Source of the DNA: Limnephilus marmoratus
Taxonomy: Eukaryota; Arthropoda; Insecta; Trichoptera; Limnephilidae
Assembly: GCA_917880885.1 (NCBI GenBank)
Contig: OU862933.1
Location: forward strand, 7,177,452-7,241,451
Length of the DNA stretch: 64,000 nt
Direction of reading: 5' to 3'
Below are positions 50,101 through 59,100 of this stretch, one piece after another (position 1 is the stretch's first letter; every line of letters starts with the position of its first letter). A program made the position numbers and the translations under genes. The notes beneath the pieces are model-generated. The model made no database searches and was not told the origin of the DNA. It saw nothing but the letters and a program-made list of their open reading frames with translations.

Positions 50101-53100
50101 TCGAAAGCTTTTGAGAAATCAATAAATAGAACCAATACATGTTGTTTACAGTTTAGTTGTGAATTTATATGATTAGAAAATTTTTCGAGCAATTTATCAC
50201 AACTTTTATTTTTTTGAAAGCCATACTGACATTCATCAATAATACTCAGATTATTTAAGTATTTATCTAAATTTATTGATATATATTTTTCTAAGATTTT
50301 TTCTAATGGAAGTAAGGAAATCGGCCTGTAATTGTTTATTAAAGAGTGATTTCCATTTTTAAAGATAGGCCTTACAATGCTATATTTTAGTTCATCGGGA
50401 ATATGGCCCGTATCAATTATTCTGTTAATTAAGTGGGCGATTATAGGACTAAGTAATTTAACATGTGTTTTCAAATCATACATACGAATTAAATCTATGC
50501 CTGGTGTCTTGGAATTTTTCATACCTCCGATAATTAATTCGATTTGCTTTGTATTTGCTCGTGGTAGATACATTGTGTGATTTAAATATTCCGGCGTGTA
50601 TTCTGACGCTCGGACATCACATACATGTAATAACTTATTTACCCCCTCATCAAAAAAGTCTGCAAAATTTTCTGCCACTGCATCTTTCGATTCGGATTTT
50701 AAGAAATATTTTGATATGACTTCATCACAACCGGATTTATCTTTCCTACCTAAAGTTTTATTAATTTCATTCCATGTTTTTTTAATGTCTTTGAAACAGT
50801 GTTTAAATTTATAATGAAAGTATAATTTTTTTGTGTTTATTATTTGTTTATTTAATTTATTTCTGTATTTTTTGAAATCGATTTCATATTTTTTGTTGTT
50901 AGGTGAGTTTTTCCATTTCCTCCAAAGAGTATCTCGTGTTTGTATATTTTCAATGAGGCTATCATTCATCCAAGTTTTTTGATAATTGCGATATTTTTTA
51001 TTAAATTTTGTGATGTTACTTAGTTCATAAATATTTTTAAATTTCGATTTCATTTCTTCGTACAATACATTTGGTTCAGATAATTTTAGCATTTCATTCC
51101 AATCGGTGATTGAGATAAATAGATTAACTTTTTTTTCAGAGAGTGCAGTATAGTACTTAGTGTGCGATTTGTCTAAAGTGTGTTTGTCGTAGTTAGAGAA
51201 ATAAATCGTCGTTGCAATTAGGTAGTGGTCAGCTATTATTGTTTCACATACGCACGAACTGATTTCTATGGTCTCCCTCTCTCTTATATAAATATGGTCT
51301 AGACAAGTAGCCGTTATATAGTTTGACAATACTGCTTCTCGTGTCACATCGTGAATAGTTTTGACAAATCCGAAGTTGGCCATTAGGTTTTCGTATTGGA
51401 TTACAATCGGTTCGAGTTCATGTAAAATGTTTACGTTCGAATCGCCAAGAATTAAAAAGGATTCTTTAATGTCAATACTGCCCAATATAGTTTCCAGTTC
51501 ATGGAGAAATAATTTTTTATTTGTGTTTGGAGGTCTGTACATTGCCAATAGATGTATACGTTTATGTTTGTAAATAGAAATAGTGCCGTAAACGCATTCA
51601 AAATTAGTTGTTACTATATTTATTTTTTCGAATGTAAGATGATCCTTCACGTATACAATAATTCCGCCACCCGATCTTTTTGTACAACAAAAATAGTAAG
51701 AGTTGAAACCCGATATTTTGTATAGGTTTACATTATTTTCATTTATCGACGTTTCACATAGCGTTTTTATGTCAATATTTCGCAAGGAACTAGAAATAGT
51801 TAGGAGGAAAGTATCAAAATGTTTTGATAAGGATCGAATGTTAAGGTTAATGGCAGTTATATTATTAATTCCTAATACATGTTTATTTGACCAATTTTCA
51901 AAATTGTGAGTACGTTCATAATCAATTTCTGATATGTCAAAATCTCCGTTCAAATCACCCATACTGAATAATATTTAAATATTTAAATATGCGGGAGTAG
52001 TATGTCAACATGTATGAAGATTTATAAAGGCAAATTATACAAATCAATGTTTTTATAGCAGTAAGCATTAACAATATATTCGTAGTTAGATTTTGATTTT
52101 GATCAGAACATATTTGGTTTAATAATTGACAACAATAAATATTTTTTCTGCATGTACGAGTGAACAAAGGATAGACTAACATCAACATACATTTCAATAT
52201 AAGCGTGTTAACACTGTGGTTACCGGACAATAATTCAGAATATAATATAGTTGGAAAAGAAAAAAATTGTAAGGATATGAGATACTCATATTTCGTAAGT
52301 AGAAGACATATTGTCACGTAAATAATTATCAATTTGTGATATAATTATTTACCTGACCACTAACCTGATAATTTGAACAGCACGGAATGGATTGGCAACA
52401 CTTTTTTTTCTCTCTGGTTTTTGCACCGGGGTTTTTTCCATGCACTTTTTGAATGAGCACCGTACGGGAAGCCGGTGTTGATTCGACTTGTCACTTTAGT
52501 GATAGTTTTGGATTTAAAAAATGGGATAATCTCTTCGTTACAAATTGTTTTAAACGATTTTAATCGCGAGCCGGGCGATGTACATTTTGCGAACGCTTCT
52601 TTCTGGTTGGTCGCCGCCATTGGGACCGATATTTGTCCGCGACATAACGGTATTGTTAATTACCTACATAATCGCGACTGGCATATTGAAAAGCTTTGCG
52701 AGGGAGAGTCCTTATGACCTGGTACGGTCATTGCTGCTCATATTTGTGACGGATGGTTACTCGGCGTTCATTTCCTGATGAGGTGTGCTGACGGAAATCG
52801 TGTTTCATCCGGTGGGCTCAACCGGAGCACTGGTGCTGATCTTGGATACTACTCCCTAGCGGGGAGTCCTCATTCTCTGGCCTTCCTGGGGGTCTTTCCT
52901 GGTTCCCATCCTGGAGATTGCGAGAGAATATGGCCCGCGGTTCATCAACGCGCTATATTCAAGTAAATTAAGAGTTCGTGTCAGTGTAGAATTAGATAAA
53001 GATCCATGGTCCGCAGGTACGATATTTCTTTCTGCTTAATTATATTCCTGTCAAATCTGTTATGAATCTGTTATGTTTCAGAATCTGTTATGTTTTTGGG

Positions 53101-56100
53101 GATGTGAAACCCGGCCCCTCAAAAGGGCAACATTGTTATGTTCTTTATAAAATTATACTGGGCTTTGGTTGTTTTGGAAATGAACTCTTTTATTACTGAA
53201 ACCAATTTAACCTCACAAGTAGAAACCTGTTTTCGTTTATTCCCAAACAATCTTGTTCCTTTTTTTATTCTGGAACAAAAAAAAGCAGAACCTTCCTACA
53301 TTACGGATCGCTAGGTCCCACATAACCTGAGAGAGAGAGATAACCTTATAATATATTATTGAGCTTAACAGAAAAAGAGGTTAAGTATTTAAATAGAGTT
53401 TTGGTCAAAAGCATTGAATATTGTTTTTTAGAATAAAAATACATACAAAACATACCTAATCATAATAGATGCGACTTTGCGCGATATACATCATCTTTTT
53501 AAGGTAAGTGTGTCTCAAAAAATTGTATACGTTAAGATGCATGAATGAAAATGATAATATGAAGTTAAATAAAAAAAAAATGATTAGCATTTTAATTGTT
53601 TTTTAGAATTATAATACATACCTAACCATAGTCTATACGACTTTGAGCGATATGCATCATCGTTTTGTAGTAAGAACAATTTGTATTATTAGCTTTATGA
53701 TTTGTATTTAGGTTCATCTTGAATATAGTGTTCGGATGAACACAATTACTACATTTTTCTTCAGTGTTTTTGTTAGGGCATTCCTTCCATTCGTGATCCT
53801 TTGCGCAATGTAAACACGTCGCACTTTTATCCTTATTTAAACATTTTAATGCAGTGTGACCAAATTTGAGACAATGGTAGCATTGCGTCACGGGGACGGC
53901 GTCTTCCACTCGTACTCTGCTAAAACCAATGTTGATTTTTTCCTTTTCCATGAGGTATGACCTTACTGCTCCGCTAGTTTCAAGTATATAATTAGTGAGT
54001 CCATTTTGGTTTTTTGGTTTAAACATTTTTATTAATTTAATCGTGTTTTTGATATCGTTATTTATGATATCTTTTATTCCATCGTTTTGCGTTTTTAAAG
54101 CCTCAATTATGTCCTCTTCAGTTAAATCTACTTGAAGATTTCTTAAGAATATTTTTGGATTTTTCTTTCTTAATTCCTCTGCAACCATGTTTTTTTTAAG
54201 GGTTTTATTGATTTCATCCGTCAATTTCTCTGCATGTAATTTTGAGGGGCAAGATATAATTAATTTATTTTGCGAGGCTTTTCGTATTCCATTTACTGCG
54301 ATACCCAAGTTTGCTATTTTAATTTTCTTTACGATTTGTTCTTTAATAGCATCCGATGTCATGTTCGCATCTTCACCTTTGATGATCAATGAGAATTTGG
54401 ATTCCGGGATTACTTTGAGACAACTTGCGTATGTTTTTTTTTCAAAATTACTCGTATTCTCGATTTTTTTTTCTAATTTTTCGATTAGTTTTGACTGGAG
54501 ACAAACAATCTCGTTTTGTAAAGATATTTTTTCCTGAGTCCATTTTTCTTCTAGTAGTTTTATATTTAATTCCAGATTACTTTTTGCCTTCGAGTCCTTT
54601 ACCGTAGAAATATTTGAAATTTCTGATTTTATGTTTTCTATTATCGACAGCACGTCCATAATGGGTTAAGCTTGTGGCCGCCCCGCGGACCACCTCACTC
54701 CCGGCAAAACTTGCTACTGCTCTCTATCTCACTCCCGCCAAATAATTTGAAGGATCAACAACATTATTTGGAAAAACAACATTGATTAATTAGAAACCTA
54801 CTGTCAGCTAGCACATGTTGTGCAAAAGGTTATATTACCGCCGGCATACGAAGGGGGATTTGTATTTGGCGGAAGCTCGCTAGCGAGAGAAAAAGTACTC
54901 GCTACAAACAAGAAAACTCAACTATCTAAAGCAGCAAAAAATCTTGAACGGTGAGTTCCGGTGTTATGAAGTTGTACAATTTGCAAAAATATTTTATATT
55001 TTGTATGTTGTATATACAAATATCCACAAAATTTTAATTAATGTGGTAAGTAAAATAGACAAATTAGATCTGAAATAAAGGGCTGCGTTTCAGAGTGTTT
55101 AACCAGCCAGCGGACGAAAATCCACATTTCGTCGAAAGTTGTTCTTACGATCGTGCAGGGCGGTTACAATGAGAAAGATTAATTATTCTCCGTACCAGCT
55201 TTTTAAAATTATAACTCAATATCGAATTTATTTCAATTCAAATTTGCTTTAATTTATACCTTGATCCAAAAATGCTGAAAGGCGTGATGATAAAACTATT
55301 AAAATAATGTACTTTTTGTAGTTATTTTTTGATTATAAGTATTTATCATTTTTCAATAATGTCTAAATTTAATAAGAATGTTAAAAAAATCTGAAATATA
55401 TTAGTTTGTAAGTGCGCGAATAAATACACAAATGGACCAATTTTCGTCAAGAAACACATGTACGTACATATTTTTTAATGATTTTATTGAAACTAAAATT
55501 AAAATTCTAAAACATGCATTTGCTAGATAATGAATTGATTTATTTTACTGCATGATTATATTATTTGAAATGGGTGTGGTATAATACAAAATCTTTTTTG
55601 AAAATTTAAAAAATCTGCTAACGACCTATGGAATAACCTTATTATACAAAAATTAAAAAAATTTCTCAAAATTTATTACATGCGAATGCTAGATAAAAGA
55701 ACAATCTTTCAAAATCCATTTATAATTTTTTGTGGAAAAGAGTCAATACGTCTAAAATCTGATTTGAAAATGACATATTTCTGGTTTTCTCTGGTAATGC
55801 CCTCTTCAATACAAAGTGAAGCAACCCCAGAGATAAAATGTATATTTACCTCGTTGTAGAAAAAGTGGATGGTGTGGCCGTTTAGTTTGAAACTCAAAGT
55901 CTTCAAGAATGATATGTAGTAGGCCATCACTTCTTCGTCGGAAAAGTCAAATTTATGCACAATGATGGAGTTCACGTGGTTGTTACTGAGCAAATAATCT
56001 GCAAAAAGAAATTACATTGTAAACACCACAATAATAAAATGAACAAATCATTCATTTAATTAACAAATTACTGTAATTTTCTGCTGCCAATTTTCAACTC

Positions 56101-59100
56101 AAAATGTTGTTTTACACCCATGCTAATTCTTTCAAGTTTATATTGAAAAGAACAACAAGATACATTTGCACATAAGAAAATTGAAAGCTTTTGCGGCTGA
56201 AGCAATATCTATTATAGATCTGTGTTAAATCTACAAAATGTTATTTATTTGACTGACTTTTATTTGAATAGCGTTATAAAGTTGCATCGCCCAGTACATA
56301 AATGATTTTTTCCCTTTTAAGTAAATTGAATGAACAGATAAAACCGAATACTCATTCTTTAATTATTGTCTATTAAATGTTAGGTCAGTGATAATAAAGC
56401 ATTCACTCAAATTGTAACACGGCGTATCTCATTTTTTTTTAAAATTTCTTTTAACCTCTCATCTGTTGCGAGCCCGCCGGCGGGCTATGCTTTTAAATGC
56501 GATTTTAACCCTTATGCATATAGAAACTGTATGAAGGACAAGATCAGAATCGCTTGTGCCAATATCATTCTTGACGTACCCGTTAATTTCATTAATCTAG
56601 CTACTCTAGAATATTTTTAAATTAATTTTGAATGACTTTGCGGGTCAATTTTGGCAACTGTCAAGGGCGAAAAAATCAATATTTTACATTTTCAAATGAG
56701 TATAAAGGTCTTTATTTATTTGCAAACTCCTTTGAATTTCGCTTTTTCATGTTGGGTATGTGTTCAGATTTGTAAAGAAATAATAAAATCAGTTTATATT
56801 TGTGGGATGTTTTTGACAATAAATGGGAGATTTTTATCTCTTTTTTAGTTACTTAGCTATTCTGGAAAAACCTCTCACGATTTTATCATGTAATTAATGT
56901 ACATGCATAATAAGATGTATTATCTGGTAAACAGAAAACAATTCTATGTTTTTATATGGATATTTGACCAGAAAGCAAGAAGGTAATTTCCGTGCGGTTT
57001 TTTGAAATATCACCTGACATTCAATAGGTTAAAATGGTTTGAATCGACTAACCAATATTTTGACCATTCACCGCTTCTTTTATAGAAAGTTTTATAATAA
57101 AATAATTGGTACTTATCAACGATTAGCGTTAAATCTTTATATACAGGGTGTCCGGGGGTAAAGTGCATTAACTTCGGGAGGTGATTCTACATGATAGTAC
57201 AAGTAAAAAAGATAAATAACTTTTTTCGAAATTCCAACTTTTAGGGGTAGTTTTGAGGTAAAAAGATAAAATTAGTCCGGCGTGTACGGCCAGATTTATT
57301 ATTTTCCGCTGTTACGACACGGGCCAAAAGCAAAAGAGTAGGGCGCCCGGCAGGCTCTCAGCAAGTAAGATTGTACCTCACACTAAGGATTTTTAGTAGG
57401 TACGTCTTTTTGTACGGGAAAAAATGTTGGAATTTTGGAACTTGAACTTTTTTACTCCTACCATCATGTAGAATCACCTCCCGAAGTTAATGCACTTTAC
57501 CCCCGGACACCCTGTATAGTTTTATTTAGTAATAAGAATGAAATTGGTATAATTTTTTAATGTTCTCATAATTTTTTTTATTTGAAGAAAGTTGAATAAA
57601 ATATTATATGCATAAGAAAAACACATATCTCAATAATTCTCAGCCTTTTTTGTGTATTACACCGTGAATGTCATTTCAAATATCTAACCATTTGTTTTGT
57701 GTATTACACCGTGAATGTCATTTCAAATATCTAACCATTTGTTTTGTGTATTACACCGTGAATGTCATTTCAAATATCTAACCATTTGTTTTGTGTATTA
57801 CACCGTGAATGTCATTTCAAATATCTAACCATTTGTTTTGTGTATTACACCGTGAATGTCATTTCAAATATCTAACCATTTGTTTTGTGTATTACACCGT
57901 GAATGTCATTTCAAATATCTAACCATTTGTTTTGTGTATTACACCGTGAATGTCATTTCAAATATCTAACCATTTGTTTTGTGTATTACACCGTGAATGT
58001 CATTTCAAATATCTAACCATTTGTTTTGTGTATTACACCGTGAATGTCATTTCAAATATCTAACCATTTGTTTTGTGTATTACACCGTGAATGTCATTTC
58101 AAATATCTAACCATTTGTTTTGTGTATTACACCGTGAATGTCATTTCAAATATCTAACCATTTGTTTTGTGTATTACACCGTGAATGTCATTTCAAATAT
58201 CTAACCATTTGTTTTGTGTATTACACTGTGAATGTCATTTCAAATATCTAACCATTTGTTTTGTGTATTACACCGTGAATGTCATTTCAAATATCTAACC
58301 ATTTGTTTTGAATATAAAAAAATTACTTCTCCAAATAACAGAAATACTAGTTATGGGAACGTACCCATACTACGTGACTCGTTTATAAGGGGCGGGGGGA
58401 GGGGGGGGGGGGGGAGACGGGGGGGGGGGGGGGGGGGGGAGGGGGAGAGAGGGGGGGAGGAGGAGAGAGGGGGGGGGGGGGAGGGAGCGGAGGGGGGGGG
58501 GGGGGAGAGGGGGGCTCTTCAAAATACCACGCTTGGTCACAATGGGGGGGGGGGGCTTAGGTTTTCATCACGCAGTCAATCTAGAAATCTTTTAAATTGT
58601 TTCCACTTGTAATTATATGTAGGTATGCATGCACTCTTACCGTCACGCAGCAAGCGCCGTATTAACAACAACAAATATAAGCGAAATATTTTTTGTTAAC
58701 CTTTTTGTTAGCAAGAAATGATTCAAAACCATATTTATGATTTACTATGTGAAAACTGTAGGGGGAGGGGGTTCTTGGTATATACAACACGTAATCACTG
58801 GGCGGGAGGGGGGGGGGGGGGGGTTAAAAATTGCAAAAAGTGGGTCACGTAGTACGGGTACTTTCCCTATTTAGTGTGCTATTTTTTTATTTTTTTTTTT
58901 TTAATAAATAAACCAAACTGTGTAAAATGAGTTTTTTGCTCCACCTGAAAACCCGTGTAAAATGAGATATGAGGTGAGCGATGATTCTTAAATGATATCT
59001 TGAATTATATATCAAAATAAAGTGTTTAATGTTCTCTGATCAATGATGAAATAATCTTACAAAGTGATGTCTCATTTCTGATGTTCTCAAAGAGGATGTT

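Larger units (their letters stand above)
48746..54930 (-). mobile_element. Near-complete Jockey/CR1-type LINE
   Basis: Poly(T) at 48746-48770 is the poly(A) tail of a minus-strand element. It holds a gag-like ORF1 (53622-54659) and an open ORF2 with endonuclease and reverse transcriptase (49035-51962). The 5' border near 54900 is an estimate. About 1.66 kb separates the ORFs, more than usual. It lies in the largest ema intron in the same orientation as the gene. Confidence 0.85.

Noticed and set aside
52778..52966. Small protein gene in the GC-richer block
   Set aside because: Short, no domain, and inside the LINE spacer.
49035..54659. Endogenous retrovirus with gag and pol
   Set aside because: There are no LTRs, protease or integrase; the endonuclease-RT order and poly(A) tail are those of a non-LTR retrotransposon.
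57647..58310. CRISPR-like array
   Set aside because: The 47-bp units follow one another without unique spacers and the context is an insect intron.
58232..58612. Glycine-rich protein gene
   Set aside because: The frame is made of minisatellite and G-run sequence; it has no independent coding signal.
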